Of a stretch of DNA of 57,103 nt, positions 56,753 to 57,103 are shown piece by piece; position 1 is the stretch's first letter, and each line of letters begins with the position of its first letter. Position numbers and translations under genes: made by a program. The notes under the pieces are model-generated. The model was not told where the DNA came from and made no database searches. It was given only the letters and a program-made list of their open reading frames with translations. The stretch lies in NCBI GenBank assembly GCA_902780915.1, contig CACZHK010000030.1, positions 1 to 57,103 of the forward strand, given 5' to 3'. Source of the DNA: Pseudoselenomonas ruminantium (GTDB lineage: Bacteria > Bacillota > Negativicutes > Selenomonadales > Selenomonadaceae).

Positions 56753-57103
56753 CATTTCTGTGTGCCTGTCATGCAGACTTTCTTGCCGTGGAAGGCAATG
56801 CCATAGCTCCAGATATCTGACGCGCCCTGACGGGATAGTTCGGCACAGTATTCCTTCTCTGCAATCTGCTGCAGGGCTTCGGTTGCCTTTTCCTTCAGTT
56901 CTTCCTCAGACACGGCGGCCTTCAGTTCCAGGACGACACCGGGAGTGCCGGGGCGCAGGGGGAAGAAGGCCAGGTCGAAGCGGCCATAGCCGCTTTCGCG
57001 GTTGGACTTTACCTGGTATTTTCCGTCAAGGAGCACGGAAAAGCCTAGCATCAGGCCGTGGTAAAAACTTTCGGCCTGGGCTGTGTCGTGGTAGCTCACG
57101 AAG
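56752..57103 (-). CDS. AAA-ATPase_like / PD-(D/E)XK nuclease protein, C-terminal part only
   Basis: The 3' end of a second gene of the 13821 type; the start lies beyond the window. The visible ~117 residues contain ESGYGRFDLAFFP...VVLELKAA, the D...ExK nuclease core, and end in SDIWSYGIAFHGKKVCM, closely like the KEVWQYGIAFCGKKCHI ending of the first copy. The similarity shows a gene family in this genome. Confidence 0.85.
   Translation of the reverse strand, partial: FVSYHDTAQAESFYHGLMLGFSVLLDGKYQVKSNRESGYGRFDLAFFPLRPGTPGVVLELKAAVSEEELKEKATEALQQIAEKEYCAELSRQGASDIWSYGIAFHGKKVCMTGTQK

Overview
The window looks like a chromosome segment of a Negativicutes bacterium, probably Selenomonas or a close relative. 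This is inferred from gene content and style only. It mixes outer-membrane genes (TolC, a type V autotransporter with a terminal Phe, LPP20-like and phosphoethanolamine-transferase-like proteins) with Firmicutes habits: strong GGAGG ribosome sites, near-consensus TTGACA-17-TATAAT promoters, hairpin-plus-T-run terminators, and two AAA-ATPase_like/PD-(D/E)XK genes of a type very common in Selenomonas.

Layout. 1-512: the 3' end of a 5S rRNA, its terminator, then a tRNA-Lys/Asp/Phe operon. 547-7000: a GDT1/UPF0016 cation transporter, a secreted LPP20-like protein, a DeoR regulator coupled to an LTA-synthase-like enzyme, and a convergent phosphoethanolamine-transferase-like enzyme. 7070-12490: nrdD behind NrdR boxes, tRNA-Ser, and a nagE-nagA GlcNAc operon. 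12600-20640: an accessory stretch with a U32-like protein, an AAA/nuclease gene, a frameshifted MFS-LuxR regulator, an autotransporter and an MgtC-like protein. Two lux-box-like dyads sit in the -35 region of promoters here. 20700-24840: a palindromic repeat, a GPH sugar symporter with a cytidylate-kinase-like gene, a small HTH-like protein behind NrdR-like boxes, and a metallophosphoesterase. 24958-29581: a type III restriction-modification locus with a twice frameshifted res and an intact mod whose recognition region is AT-rich. 29682-35605: a GT41 glycosyltransferase, a methyltransferase, cstA, uxaC and a YbjN-like protein.

35670-50291 is the most interesting region. A one-directional array encodes two periplasmic adaptors, an NHLM-type C39-peptidase ABC exporter, a second NHLM-type ABC protein, TolC, a sigma-70-family factor, a STAS antagonist and two membrane SpoIIE-type phosphatases (the first lacking catalytic Asp residues). 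A 78-aa peptide with a leader-like end is coupled to the second phosphatase. Two promoters, one before the peptide/phosphatase pair and one before a short transcript with a 26-aa cationic ORF, share an unusual motif: TAACACTTT, then GGATATAAAG, with identical 17-bp spacing. I propose a self-contained module in which a partner-switching sigma factor controls peptides exported by the adjacent trans-envelope exporter. No anti-sigma kinase is present in the cluster.

50384-57103: ktrB-ktrA K+ uptake, an unidentified structured RNA with its own promoter and terminator, a four-gene potABCD polyamine operon with overlapping genes, and the 3' end of a second AAA/nuclease gene. No CRISPR array, insertion sequence or prophage was seen.
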